NCBI GenBank assembly: GCA_028868305.1
Contig: JAGWUS010000001.1
Coordinates: 140,243 to 204,242 of the forward strand
From: Burkholderiales bacterium
GTDB lineage: Bacteria; Pseudomonadota; Gammaproteobacteria; Burkholderiales; Burkholderiaceae_C
DNA: 64,000 nucleotides
Reading direction: 5' to 3'
Every line of letters begins with the position of its first letter. Position 1 is the first letter of the stretch. Below the pieces are notes generated by a model that was not told the DNA's origin, searched no databases, and saw nothing but the letters and a program-made list of their open reading frames with translations. The translations under genes were made by a program, and so were the position numbers. Shown piece by piece: positions 8,835 to 18,805 of this stretch.

Positions 8835-11800
8835 TTATGCCACCCACTTGCGGGCGTTGCGCCAGAGTTCCATCCAGGGACTGAATTCGCTCTTGTCCAG
8901 CGAGGTCCAGCTCATCTGCACGTTGCGGAACACGCGCTCGGGGTGCGGCATCATCGCGGTGAAGCGACCGTCGGCGGTGGTAACCGCCGTCAGGCCACCC
9001 GGGCTGCCATTGGGGTTGAACGGATAGGCCTCGGTCGCAGCGCCGGTGTTGTCCACAAAGCGCATGGCGGCAATTGCCTTGTCCGCATTGCCGCGGTACT
9101 TGAAGTTGGCAAAGCCCTCCCCGTGCGCCACGGCGATGGGCAGGCGCATGCCGGCCAGATCCTTGAAGAACAGGCTGGGGGATTCCAATACTTCGACCAT
9201 CGAGAGGCGCGCTTCAAAGCGCTCGCTCCGGTTGGTGGTGAAACGCGGCCAGTCCTGCGCACCTGGAATGATGTCGGCCAGTTCGGCAAACATCTGGCAA
9301 CCATTGCACACGCCCAGTCCGAAGGTGTCCTGGCGGTCAAAGAACGCCTTGAACTGGTCGGCCAGCGCTGCATTGAAAGTGATGGAGCGGGCCCAGCCAA
9401 TGCCGGCGCCCAATGTGTCGCCATAGCTGAAGCCGCCGCAGGCAACCACCCCATTGAAGTCCTGCAACCTGGCGCGGCCAGTCTGCAGATCGGTCATGTG
9501 CACGTCGTACGCTTCGAAGCCTGCTTCGGTGAAGGCGTAGGCCATTTCCACATGGGAGTTGACGCCCTGCTCGCGCAGCACAGCCACCTTGGGACGGTTC
9601 GTCAACACCGCAGGTGCTACGTTTTTAGTAGCTGCTTGTGCAGATTCCACGGGGGCTATAGCACTATTTGGTACATAAATGTGCAGGCCGGGGTCGTTTT
9701 CGGCACCGGCAGCGGCGTGTTCGGCATCGGCACATACAGGGTTGTCACGCTGCTGGGCAATCTTCCAGCTCACGGCGTCCCACACCTGGTGCAGGTCGGA
9801 CAGCTGGGCACTGAAGATGCTCTTGGCATCGCGCCAAACGTGCAGCTCTCCCTTGCCAGCGTCGATCTTGGAGGACGCAGGCCGGGTCTTGCCAATGAAA
9901 TGGCTGTGCTGCGACAGACCATGTGCACGCAGCACCTGCATCACATCGCCACGCTCCATGGTGCGCACCTGCAGCACAACGCCGAGTTCTTCGCTGAACA
10001 GGGCCTTGAGCGTGAGTTCGTCGCGCCGGGCACTCACCTGACCAGACCAATTTTTGCTGTCGCCTACGTCCATGCGGCTGTCCGTGATTCCATCGCCTTC
10101 AGTGACCAGCATGTCCACATTCAGCGCCACGCCCACCTTGCCGGCAAAGGCCATCTCGGCTACGGTGGCCAACAGGCCGCCGTCGCTGCGGTCGTGGTAG
10201 GCCAGGATCATGCCCTTGCCACGCAGGTAGTTGACCGCCTCGACCAGGTTGACCAGATCCTGTGGGTCTTCCAGGTCGGGGACGGCATCCCCCACCTGGT
10301 CCAGCGTTTGCGCCAGAACACTGGTGGCCATGCGGTTCTTGCCATGGCCCAAGTCGACCAACACCAGGGTGGTGTCTTGCCCGTTGTCCAGTTGGGGCGT
10401 CAGCGTGCCGCGCACGTCCTTCAGCGTGGCGAAGGCGCTGACGATCAGGGAGACAGGAGACGTGACTTTCTTGTCACCGGATTCGTCTTTCCACTGTGTA
10501 CGCATGGACAGCGAATCCTTGCCCACCGGAATGCTGATGCCCAGGGCCGGGCACAGTTCCATGCCCACGGCCTTCACGGTGGCGTACAGCGCGGCGTCTT
10601 CGCCCGGCTCGCCACAGGCGGCCATCCAGTTGGCCGACAGCTTGACGCGGGGCAACTCGATCGGTGCGGCCAGCAGATTGGTGATGGCCTCGGCAACTGC
10701 CATGCGGCCCGACGCAGGCGCGTCCAGCGCAGCAAGCGGTGTGCGCTCGCCCATGGACATGGCCTCGCCGGCAAAGCCCTTGAAATCGGCCAGTGTGACG
10801 GCACAGTCCGCCACCGGCACCTGCCATGGGCCAATCATCTGGTCGCGGTGCGTCAGGCCACCCACGGTGCGGTCGCCAATCGTGATCAGGAAGCGCTTGG
10901 AGGCGACGGTGGGGTGGGCCAGCACATCAATGACGGCCTTTTTAATGTCCACGCCGGTCAGGTCCAGCGGCTTGAAGCTGCGCGCCACGGTCTTCACGTC
11001 GCGGTGCATCTTGGGCGGTTTGCCCAAGAGCACATTCATCGGCATATCGACCGGGGACTCGGCGCCCTCGTCCACCAGTTGCAACTGGCGCTCTTCGGTG
11101 GCCACGCCGATCACGGCAAACGGGCAACGCTCGCGCTCGCACAGGGCCTGGAACTGCGCCAGCGATTCCGGGGCGATGGCCAGCACATAGCGCTCCTGGC
11201 TTTCGTTGCACCAGATTTCCTTGGGCGCCATGCCGGATTCTTCGAGCTTGACGGCGCGCAGGTCGAAGCGCGCGCCGCGACCGGCATCATTGGTCAGCTC
11301 AGGGAAGGCGTTGGAGAGGCCACCAGCGCCCACGTCGTGGATCGCCAGAATCGGGTTTTTGTCACCTTGCACCCAGCACTGGTTGATGACCTCTTGCGCT
11401 CGGCGCTCGATCTCGGGGTTGCCACGCTGCACCGAGTCAAAGTCCAGGTGCGCCGCGTTGGCGCCGGTGGCCATGGAACTGGCCGCGCTGCCGCCCATGC
11501 CGATGCGCATGCCGGGTCCGCCCAACTGGATGAGCAGGCTGCCGGCAGGGAATTCGATCTTGTGGGTCTGGGTGGCGTCGATGACCCCCAGGCCGCCCGC
11601 GATCATGATGGGCTTGTGGTAGCCACGCTGGACGGTGTCCACATCGCTGGCCACGGTCTGCTCGTATTCGCGGAAGTAACCCAGCAGGTTGGGCCGGCCG
11701 AACTCGTTGTTGAAGGCCGCGCCGCCGAGCGGGCCTTCGACCATGATCTGCAGCGGGCTGGCAATGTGCTCGGGCTTGCCCAGGGTGCTGCCCCAGAGCT

Positions 11801-12860
11801 TGGACACGGTAAAGCCGGTCAGGCCCGCCTTGGGCTTGGAGCCACGGCCAGTCGCGCCTTCGTCGCGGATCTCTCCACCTGCACCAGTGGATGCGCCGGG
11901 GAACGGCGAGATGGCCGTCGGGTGGTTATGCGTTTCCACCTTCATCAGAATGTGGTTTGTATCGCTATGCTTTTCATAGCTTGATGCGCTTATTTCACGG
12001 GGGCTAGAGGCTGATTTCGCTACAAAACGCTCGACCTGCACACCTTCCATGACCGAGGCGTTGTCCGAGTACGCGACCAGCATGTATTGGGGTGCCAGCT
12101 GGTGCGTGTTGCGGATCATGCCGAACATGCTTTTGTCCTGCGCCACGCCATCGATGGTGAACTGCGCGTTGAATATCTTGTGGCGGCAGTGTTCGCTGTT
12201 GGCCTGGGCAAACATCATCAACTCCACATCGGTGGGGTTGCGGCCCAGGGTGGTGAAAGCGTTGACCAGGTAGTCGATCTCGTCGGCCGCCAGGGCCAGG
12301 CCCCAGTCCTTGTTGGCGCTTTCCAGTGCAGTTTTCCCACCACCCAGCACATCCACATGGTCCATCGGTGCCGGATGCAGCGCATGAAACAGGTCCAGCG
12401 CCTGGGCGCGGTCCAGCATGGTGCTTTCGGTCATGCGGTCGTGCAGCAGGGCTGCAACTTGCTGGAGCTGGTCCGTCGAGAGCGTCGATCTGGACAGCAA
12501 GCCGTTCTTGAGCGTGAGACGGTACTCCACCAGACGTTCAATGCGCTTGACGGCAAACCCGCAGTTGTGGGCGATGTCGGTGGCTTTGGACGCCCAGGGG
12601 CTGACCGTACCAAAGCGCGGCGTTACAACAATGGCTGGGCCATCCGTCGGACCCTGGAAGGGATCTCCGTAGGTCAGCAGTGCGGCCAACTGGCGTTTCA
12701 GGCCTTCGTCAGGCTCCAAATCACTGGCGACCAGGTGGATAAACCGTGCAGCAATGCCGGAAATTTTGTCGTGGATGCCTTGCAGGGCCGGCAATAGTTG
12801 TTGAACGCGAAAGCTGCTCAGGGCGTTGCTGCCCTCAAAAGAGGTGATATGCAGGGTCAC
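8835..12860 (-). CDS. purL: Phosphoribosylformylglycinamidine synthase PurL (large type)
   Basis: Fourth step of purine synthesis: converts FGAR to FGAM with glutamine and ATP. At 1341 residues it is the large single-chain form, with an N-terminal PurS-like part, two synthetase repeats ([15 protein letters not shown] near residue 302; [12 protein letters not shown] near 505) and a C-terminal class I glutaminase ([17 protein letters not shown], catalytic GVCNGCQMF, final His-Glu in MMPHPERVF). Two copies of the dispersed stem-loop element lie in frame: at residues about 281-299 just before the ATP-binding block, and about 1064-1082 in the linker before the glutaminase. Confidence 0.97.
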   Translation of the reverse strand: MTLHITSFEGSNALSSFRVQQLLPALQGIHDKISGIAARFIHLVASDLEPDEGLKRQLAALLTYGDPFQGPTDGPAIVVTPRFGTVSPWASKATDIAHNCGFAVKRIERLVEYRLTLKNGLLSRSTLSTDQLQQVAALLHDRMTESTMLDRAQALDLFHALHPAPMDHVDVLGGGKTALESANKDWGLALAADEIDYLVNAFTTLGRNPTDVELMMFAQANSEHCRHKIFNAQFTIDGVAQDKSMFGMIRNTHQLAPQYMLVAYSDNASVMEGVQVERFVAKSASSPREISASSYEKHSDTNHILMKVETHNHPTAISPFPGASTGAGGEIRDEGATGRGSKPKAGLTGFTVSKLWGSTLGKPEHIASPLQIMVEGPLGGAAFNNEFGRPNLLGYFREYEQTVASDVDTVQRGYHKPIMIAGGLGVIDATQTHKIEFPAGSLLIQLGGPGMRIGMGGSAASSMATGANAAHLDFDSVQRGNPEIERRAQEVINQCWVQGDKNPILAIHDVGAGGLSNAFPELTNDAGRGARFDLRAVKLEESGMAPKEIWCNESQERYVLAIAPESLAQFQALCERERCPFAVIGVATEERQLQLVDEGAESPVDMPMNVLLGKPPKMHRDVKTVARSFKPLDLTGVDIKKAVIDVLAHPTVASKRFLITIGDRTVGGLTHRDQMIGPWQVPVADCAVTLADFKGFAGEAMSMGERTPLAALDAPASGRMAVAEAITNLLAAPIELPRVKLSANWMAACGEPGEDAALYATVKAVGMELCPALGISIPVGKDSLSMRTQWKDESGDKKVTSPVSLIVSAFATLKDVRGTLTPQLDNGQDTTLVLVDLGHGKNRMATSVLAQTLDQVGDAVPDLEDPQDLVNLVEAVNYLRGKGMILAYHDRSDGGLLATVAEMAFAGKVGVALNVDMLVTEGDGITDSRMDVGDSKNWSGQVSARRDELTLKALFSEELGVVLQVRTMERGDVMQVLRAHGLSQHSHFIGKTRPASSKIDAGKGELHVWRDAKSIFSAQLSDLHQVWDAVSWKIAQQRDNPVCADAEHAAAGAENDPGLHIYVPNSAIAPVESAQAATKNVAPAVLTNRPKVAVLREQGVNSHVEMAYAFTEAGFEAYDVHMTDLQTGRARLQDFNGVVACGGFSYGDTLGAGIGWARSITFNAALADQFKAFFDRQDTFGLGVCNGCQMFAELADIIPGAQDWPRFTTNRSERFEARLSMVEVLESPSLFFKDLAGMRLPIAVAHGEGFANFKYRGNADKAIAAMRFVDNTGAATEAYPFNPNGSPGGLTAVTTADGRFTAMMPHPERVFRNVQMSWTSLDKSEFSPWMELWRNARKWVA
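9616..9669 (-). repeat. Dispersed stem-loop element, copy in purL linker
   Basis: On the plus strand: GCTAC ... GTAGC stem (9616-9620 with 9628-9632), then TGCTTGTGCA, then the core GGGGGCT at 9651-9657 and an AT-rich end. Read in frame by purL it encodes a Pro/Ala-rich linker before the glutaminase domain. It aligns with six further copies in this window. Orientation is given as the strand on which the core reads AGCCCCC first and the stem-loop last. Confidence 0.75.
11964..12017 (-). repeat. Dispersed stem-loop element, copy in purL N-terminal half
   Basis: Plus strand: perfect stem GCTATG / CATAGC (11964-11969 with 11975-11980), TGCGCTTAT, core GGGGGCT at 11999-12005, then AGAGGCTGATTT. 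It is translated in frame as a Ser-rich stretch between RFVA and HILMKV, replacing and lengthening a segment that is about seven residues shorter in E. coli PurL (from memory). Confidence 0.78.
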
Positions 12861-12929
12861 TGTGGGGCCTGAAAAGAGAGACGAACCGGATTGGTACTTG
12901 CCAGCCGGTAATTTTAACTGCGGTGGGTG

Positions 12930-15900
12930 TCAGCGCAGCAGCTTGTCCAACGCAGTCAGTAATCCGTCGCGAAGCCTATGCAGCTCCAGGAGTCCGTCAG
13001 CAACAGCGGCCTTGAGGCCCTGGGCGTGGGATTGCAGAATCCTGGCTGCTACGGTGTGCACTTCATCATGGAGCGCGTGCACCGCTGCATGGGCGCCTGG
13101 GTTCGCGTAGCTATCCAGACCGCCATCGTGGAGCCATAGACCCACGCGGCACTTAGTCGCGTCCAAGGGCGGTGGTGCATCCCGCTCACCCCGTAAAAAA
13201 CTCTCCAATGCGAGCACCCAGGCACGGTGCTCCACACCTGAAAATAACAATGGAAAATCTTTGCGTTCCACAACGCGCTGATCCAGCCATTCGGGATAAG
13301 TGCGCCAATTTGCAATCCACAAGGGCAATTCTTCAGGGCGCATGGGTTTGGCAATCACATACCCCTGCGCCAACTCGCAGCCCATCCGTAGCAGCATGGT
13401 GCCATGCTCCACGGCTTCGACTCCTTCGGCAATCACGGCGAGTCTGAATGCGTTGGTCAAGCCGATGGTGCCCTCCAGGATTGCCAGGTCATCGGGGTCA
13501 ATCAGCATGTCGCGCACAAAACTCTGGTCAATTTTGAGCTGTGCTACTGGTAGCCGCTTGAGGTAAGTCAGCGATGAGTACCCGGTGCCAAAATCGTCCA
13601 GTGCAAAGCTGACACCCAGCTCCCGACAGTCTTCCATCACTTTGGAGACGTGGTGCAAGTCTTCCAACGCGCTGGTTTCCAGCACTTCCAGTTCCAGATC
13701 CCCCCTCTCCAAGGCAGGATGTCTGTCCAGAAAAGTGCGTAAGCGCGCTATGAAATCGCTTTGCTGCAATTGGCGCGCGCCAATATTCACGCTGACTGGC
13801 AAATGCAGGCCGGCACGTTTCCACGTCTCCACCTGGGCCAGCGCGGTGTCAATGACCCATTCACCCAACTCCACCGCCAGCGGGTGGTCTTCGATCACCG
13901 GCAAAAACGCCCCCGGTGTGAGCAGCCCCTGTGTGGGGTGGCGCCAGCGGATCAAGGCCTCGACCCCAACGACCTTGCCGCTGCGCATGTTCACCTTGGG
14001 CTGGTAATGCAACTCAAATTCTTGCGCGTGCAGTGCCAGTCGAATGCTCTCCAACTCTTCGTGCTGGCCGCGCATGTTGCGGTCCAGTTCAGCGTCAAAC
14101 ACGTGGTAACGGTTCTTGCCCGCCAGCTTGGCCTGGTACATGGCCAGATCGGCCTGGCGCAGCAACTGGTCAGCATCTACCTCATCGGTCTGTGGAAAAA
14201 AGGTAACCCCCACGCTGCCGGACACTCGCAATACCTGGTCACCAAACACGACTGGTTCCGACACTGCAGAGAGCAACCGGGTAAGCATGTGCACACAGGA
14301 TTCGACATCCGGCAGGTCCAGCAACACGGCCACAAACTCGTCGCCGCCCAGACGTGCCAGCGTATCGCCATCGCGCAGCGTCTGCTTCATGCGCTCGGAA
14401 ACCGCAATCAGCAATTGATCGCCAGCTTCGTGGCCGAAAGCGTCATTCACTGATTTGAATCCGTCCAGATCCAGAAATGCCACCGCCAGGAGTTCCTTGC
14501 GCCGCAGCACCTGAGCAATACCCTGGTGCATGCGGTCTGCCAGCAGTACCCGATTGGGTAATCCTGTCAAAGCGTCGTAGTGGGCAATGTGTTCGAGCTG
14601 GTTTTGATGCGCTTTGTAGGCAGAAATATCGGAAAACAGGGACACGTAATGCTGCGGCACGCCGTCGGCGTCGCGCACAACCGAGATAGTCTGCATCTCG
14701 GCATACGTTTCACCGCTTTTGCGGCGATTCCAAATCTCACCGTACCAGTGACCCTTCTCGATCAGGTCACGCCACATCTTCACATAGTGTTCCCTGCCCT
14801 GACGCCCGGAATTCAGGAGGCGCGGATTGCGCCCCAGCACCTCATCGTGCGTGTAGCCGGTGATTCTGGTGAAGGCGTCGTTGACGTCAATGATGGTGCC
14901 GTCGGTAGAGGTGATCATGATGCCTTCGCGTGAATTGGCAAACACACTGGCCAACAGGCGCAACTTGTCTTCCCCCGCCTTGAGTTCCGAGATGTTGCGC
15001 GTCACACTGAGAATATGCGGCACACCATCCAGGTCAATCACACTCGCTGACATCAGCCCGTGCAGGGTATGACCGTCTTTCGCCCGAAACACGGCTTCCA
15101 GATTGGTTACCGTGCCGTGGTTGCGCAGGCCGTCAACGAGCCGCGCTCGGTCCTTAAGGTCGTTCCAGATATTGATGTCGGCCGATGTGTGCCCTACCAC
15201 TTCGCTTTCGGTATAGCCCGTAAGCTGCGTAAAACCCCGGTTCACGGAAACGTAAAGACCATCATCCAGCCGGTTGATATTGAGGGAATCTGGTGTCAGG
15301 TAAAAAGCACGACGAAAACGCTCTTCGCTCACTGCGAGTGCTGTTTGAATGCGCTTGTATTCGGAAATGTCCTCATAAATTCCCAAAACCCCAACAATGG
15401 CCTTGCCGTCATCACGCAGTGGTACTTTGGAGGTGCGCAGCCAAATAGTGCGCCCGTCGGGCGTGGTTTGCGGTTCGTCGAAAAACAGTTTGGGTACACC
15501 GGAGTCCATCACGGCGCGGTCGTCCGCACGGTACAACTCTGCCTGGGCCGCCCATCCCATTTGGTAGTCGTCCCGGCCAATGACGTTGTCTGGATGTGGC
15601 ATGCCTGCATCTGCAGCAAATGCCATGTTGCAGCCGAGGTAGCGCAGGTCGCGGTCTTTCCAGAACACGCGCATAGGCACCGTATTAACAACGGAAACCA
15701 ACAGATTGCGTGACTCAGCTAAGGCCGCCTCAGCCGCTTTGTTGGCAGTAATGTCCCAGATGTCACCAATGAAATGCTGCAATTGCCCACGCTCGTCGCG
15801 GGTAGCAATAATGGACAGCCGCGCGTTGTACAAGGTGCCGTCCTTTTTGCGGTTAACCACCTCACCATGCCAGTCGCCCTTCTGGAGCAGCACGCGCCAC

Positions 15901-17069
15901 AGCTCCGCGTAAAACGCACTGTCTTGCTGCCCCGAACCCAACAGCCGAGGGTTCCTCCCGATGACTTCATGGGCACCCCAACCGGTAATGCGGCTGAAAG
16001 CCGGGTTCACTGAAATGATGTTGGCCCGCGCGTCCGTAATGATGATGGCTTCGGCACTGGCCTCGAACACCGTGGCATTGATGCGCTGCAGTCGCTCCAT
16101 TTCTTCGCGCTGGAAGTTGTACTGCTTCTGGCGGCGTAAAAAGAACAGTGACACAAAGATGACCATGACCAGTGCCGGTACAACAATGGCCACCAGTGCA
16201 GTCGCTCTCGCCTGCCAATAGCCCAAAGCCAGTGCACGTGGTCGCTGTACAAAAACGGCCAGAGGATAGAGCTGCGAGGCCTTATAGGCGACAAGTTGGG
16301 TGCCCCTGACACCATCCTCCAGCTCCAACTGACCCGACTCAACGTCATCCAGGTGGACACCTTCAGCTACGAAATCCCGCATTACACCGACTCTGGCTGC
16401 GCCTGAGTCCATCAGTACCATACCGTCGTAGCGCACTACAACTGCCGCACCTTCCGACCCGGGCAATGCCTGGGCGACATGGGAAATGAAAAAATCGGGA
16501 TTCAGCGCAATCAACAAGCGCACCGAGCTGCCGCCAACGGTGGTGTCTTTGGCAATCGGGACGAAATACTGCTCGATCGCCGTGCTTGCCTGTTGCTGTT
16601 TAACGGGATGACCCGTTGCAAAATCCCTTCCGGCCCAGGGAGCGCCAATAGTCAAGACTTCGGCAGTCTGTGATGTGGGAGGCCAGAAATTTTGCGGGTC
16701 CACCACAAGCCCCCTGTTGGCTGCATTGGAGCTTGCGATGATGCGGTTGCCTTTATCCAGCACCGACATAGAGCGCAAAAATGGTGATTCACGCAGGGCG
16801 TCCAGTAGAGACGCTTCCGTTTCTTTCACCGCCAGAGCGCCGTTGCGGGTGCGGAGCGCCTGCTGGCCAGCGGTCTCGGCAAAGCGCAAATTCTGGGTTA
16901 CAAATTCCTCCAAATTTCGGGCATGCATTTCAGATATTTCGTAGCCATCGGCAATGACATCGCGCTGCAATAGCCACAAGGTGTAGCCCGTCACACTTAA
17001 AACGGCCACAACAAACAGCACTAACCCGGCGATCAATGCCAGGCGAAGTTGATTGATAGAGTGGGTCAC
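12930..17069 (-). CDS. PAS-GGDEF-EAL c-di-GMP enzyme with C-terminal zinc-binding CZB domain
   Basis: 1379-residue membrane sensor for c-di-GMP turnover. Order: TM helix (about 11-33), periplasmic Cache-like region, TM helix (about 290-312), four PAS domains (about 330-825), GGDEF (about 835-1000), EAL (about 1005-1265), CZB (about 1281-1379). The GGDEF motif RLGGDEF is intact, with an RxxD product-inhibition site five residues upstream (RDGD). EAL residues are present (VEALIRW, DDFGTGYSS, AEGVE). The tail fits the CZB zinc pattern: His1281xxTrp, Cys1307xValGlyxTrp, His1334xxxHis1338. Its start overlaps the stop of the upstream solute-binding gene by four bases. Confidence 0.92.
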   Translation of the reverse strand: MTHSINQLRLALIAGLVLFVVAVLSVTGYTLWLLQRDVIADGYEISEMHARNLEEFVTQNLRFAETAGQQALRTRNGALAVKETEASLLDALRESPFLRSMSVLDKGNRIIASSNAANRGLVVDPQNFWPPTSQTAEVLTIGAPWAGRDFATGHPVKQQQASTAIEQYFVPIAKDTTVGGSSVRLLIALNPDFFISHVAQALPGSEGAAVVVRYDGMVLMDSGAARVGVMRDFVAEGVHLDDVESGQLELEDGVRGTQLVAYKASQLYPLAVFVQRPRALALGYWQARATALVAIVVPALVMVIFVSLFFLRRQKQYNFQREEMERLQRINATVFEASAEAIIITDARANIISVNPAFSRITGWGAHEVIGRNPRLLGSGQQDSAFYAELWRVLLQKGDWHGEVVNRKKDGTLYNARLSIIATRDERGQLQHFIGDIWDITANKAAEAALAESRNLLVSVVNTVPMRVFWKDRDLRYLGCNMAFAADAGMPHPDNVIGRDDYQMGWAAQAELYRADDRAVMDSGVPKLFFDEPQTTPDGRTIWLRTSKVPLRDDGKAIVGVLGIYEDISEYKRIQTALAVSEERFRRAFYLTPDSLNINRLDDGLYVSVNRGFTQLTGYTESEVVGHTSADINIWNDLKDRARLVDGLRNHGTVTNLEAVFRAKDGHTLHGLMSASVIDLDGVPHILSVTRNISELKAGEDKLRLLASVFANSREGIMITSTDGTIIDVNDAFTRITGYTHDEVLGRNPRLLNSGRQGREHYVKMWRDLIEKGHWYGEIWNRRKSGETYAEMQTISVVRDADGVPQHYVSLFSDISAYKAHQNQLEHIAHYDALTGLPNRVLLADRMHQGIAQVLRRKELLAVAFLDLDGFKSVNDAFGHEAGDQLLIAVSERMKQTLRDGDTLARLGGDEFVAVLLDLPDVESCVHMLTRLLSAVSEPVVFGDQVLRVSGSVGVTFFPQTDEVDADQLLRQADLAMYQAKLAGKNRYHVFDAELDRNMRGQHEELESIRLALHAQEFELHYQPKVNMRSGKVVGVEALIRWRHPTQGLLTPGAFLPVIEDHPLAVELGEWVIDTALAQVETWKRAGLHLPVSVNIGARQLQQSDFIARLRTFLDRHPALERGDLELEVLETSALEDLHHVSKVMEDCRELGVSFALDDFGTGYSSLTYLKRLPVAQLKIDQSFVRDMLIDPDDLAILEGTIGLTNAFRLAVIAEGVEAVEHGTMLLRMGCELAQGYVIAKPMRPEELPLWIANWRTYPEWLDQRVVERKDFPLLFSGVEHRAWVLALESFLRGERDAPPPLDATKCRVGLWLHDGGLDSYANPGAHAAVHALHDEVHTVAARILQSHAQGLKAAVADGLLELHRLRDGLLTALDKLLR

Positions 17070-17869
17070 GGTGCGACGATAGGTTCCAGCTTGTACCGCC
17101 GGGCTGCCGACATCAAGCGGCCGTCCCGCTTGATGTCGCTCACAAACCGTTCTACCCGCGTATGCCAGTGGTCATCACCGGGCTTCATTGCGTAGGCATA
17201 AGGTGTAATGTGCAACGGGCTTGGCGGAGCCACCAGACGTGCCCATTCGGCATTCACAAGAAACCGCTGGCTGTAGGGATAGTCGGTCATGAACACATCA
17301 GCACGCCCCGCCTGCACTTCGTTTTCCCGCGCAAACGGTGTATCTAAAACAAGAAGTTGTGCGGCTTTCAACAGCTGTTTCATTACAGGTTCATGCAAAG
17401 TGCCCTTGGCTACGGCCACCACAGACCCAGCCTTGTCAATGTCGTCCCATTCTTTGATCCGGCGATTGGATTTGCTGGCAATGGCATAAATATCGCTCGC
17501 CAGATGGGGTTTGGTAAAGCGCAGTTTTTCAGCGCGCAGCGGCGTAATTCCAATGGCAAACATGGCCAGGTCACAGCGGTCCTGCGTCACGTCATCGATG
17601 AGTTTGGCGAAAGAACTGTCGACAAACTCTACCGATACGCCGAGGTCCTTGCCCAGTTCCCGCGCCAGATCAATGTCGATGCCGGACAGCTGCTGCGTCT
17701 TGGGGTTGCGATAGGTAATGCTGTAATAGTCGGGCCAAATACACACCCTCATGATTTTGGAGGCAGCAATGCGCTCCAAGTGTCCTCGGGCTGGCTCCGC
17801 AGCCTGTACCGCTGCGACTAGTGTGACTATGCCAAAGGCCCATAGCCCCAGCTTTTTTGAAAAACACAT
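17066..17869 (-). CDS. Family-3 periplasmic solute-binding protein
   Basis: Secreted amino-acid-type binding protein (267 residues) with a signal peptide (MCFSKKLGLWAFGIVTL...QAA). Conserved SBP_bac_3 blocks are GIDIDLARELGKDLGV, the DRCDLAMFAIGITPLRAEK segment and VFMTDYPYSQ. No permease or ATPase genes lie nearby; instead it overlaps the PAS-GGDEF-EAL gene by four bases (ATGA), so it probably delivers a ligand signal to that receptor and may not serve transport. Ligand unknown. Confidence 0.85.
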   Translation of the reverse strand: MCFSKKLGLWAFGIVTLVAAVQAAEPARGHLERIAASKIMRVCIWPDYYSITYRNPKTQQLSGIDIDLARELGKDLGVSVEFVDSSFAKLIDDVTQDRCDLAMFAIGITPLRAEKLRFTKPHLASDIYAIASKSNRRIKEWDDIDKAGSVVAVAKGTLHEPVMKQLLKAAQLLVLDTPFARENEVQAGRADVFMTDYPYSQRFLVNAEWARLVAPPSPLHITPYAYAMKPGDDHWHTRVERFVSDIKRDGRLMSAARRYKLEPIVAP

Positions 17870-17980
17870 CCAACGACCTGACCTTTCTTTGGTTGCGGGA
17901 TTATCTGGGAAGTCTCAACGACGACAAACGAATAGTCCCTTACCTGCGGGGACAAGAGGGCCAATGGGATAATAGCTGCC

Positions 17981-18796
17981 ATGACTATCACCTATAAAGA
18001 CGCTGAAGGCATCGCAGGCATGCGCCTGGCCGGCCGGTTGACGGCCGAAGTTTTGGACTACCTGACGCCGTTCATCAAGCCCGGCATCACCACCAACGAA
18101 ATCGACAAGCTGGCGCACGATTACATCGTGGATGTGCAAAAAGCCATCCCTGCGCCACTGAACTACACCGGTGGGGGCAATAAGCCCTACCCTAAGTCGA
18201 TCTGCACCTCGATCAACCACCAGGTTTGCCACGGCATTCCCAATGACAAGCCTTTGAAAAAGGGCGATATCGTCAATGTGGACGTCACCGTCATCAAGGA
18301 TGGCTGGCACGGCGATTCCAGCCGCATGTTCTTGGTGGGCGAAGTGTCCATTGCCGCCAGACGCCTGTGCGCCGTGACCTACGACGCCATGTGGCACGGT
18401 ATCAAAATGGTCAAGCCCGGTATTCATCTGGGTGATATTGGTCACGCCATCCAGAAATTTGCCGAAAGCCAGGGTTTTAGCGTGGTGCGCGAATTCTGTG
18501 GCCACGGCATTGGCAAGGGCTTTCACGAAGAGCCTCAGGTGCTGCATTATGGGCGCCCAGGCACCCTGGAGCAGATCAAGGAAGGCATGACCTTCACCAT
18601 CGAGCCCATGATTAACATTGGCGGCAAGGACATCAAGGAAGGTCCCGAGAAAGACGGTTGGAGCATCGTCACCAAAGACCGCTCCCTGTCGGCCCAATGG
18701 GAACATACTGTGCTGGTGACACCCACCGGCTACGAAGTGCTGACGCTGTCCGACGCCAGCCCACCGATACCGGCGTTTGTTCCTGCGCAGGTCTGA
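17981..18796 (+). CDS. map: Methionine aminopeptidase type I
   Basis: Removes the initiator methionine from nascent proteins. The 271 residues carry the pita-bread metal sites: VNVDVTVIKDGWHGDSSRMF (two Asp), FCGHGIGKGFHEEPQ (His) and TIEPM plus QWEHTVLV (Glu). It is followed after nine bases by glnD. A -35/-10 was not convincingly identified. Peptide deformylase, which acts just before it, lies 3 kb away on the other strand. Confidence 0.97.
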   Translation: MTITYKDAEGIAGMRLAGRLTAEVLDYLTPFIKPGITTNEIDKLAHDYIVDVQKAIPAPLNYTGGGNKPYPKSICTSINHQVCHGIPNDKPLKKGDIVNVDVTVIKDGWHGDSSRMFLVGEVSIAARRLCAVTYDAMWHGIKMVKPGIHLGDIGHAIQKFAESQGFSVVREFCGHGIGKGFHEEPQVLHYGRPGTLEQIKEGMTFTIEPMINIGGKDIKEGPEKDGWSIVTKDRSLSAQWEHTVLVTPTGYEVLTLSDASPPIPAFVPAQV

Positions 18797-18805
18797 CCTT
18801 CTGCC

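Noticed and set aside
8727..11984. A 1085-codon open frame antisense to purL
   Set aside because: It mirrors the codon structure of purL in a GC-rich gene; the translation is low-complexity His/Gly/Ala-rich with no known motif, while purL itself is fully conserved.
13545..13575. GCTACTGGTAGC palindrome in the EAL domain
   Set aside because: The encoded KRLPVAQLKID is a conserved EAL segment and no element core is nearby; treated as chance.
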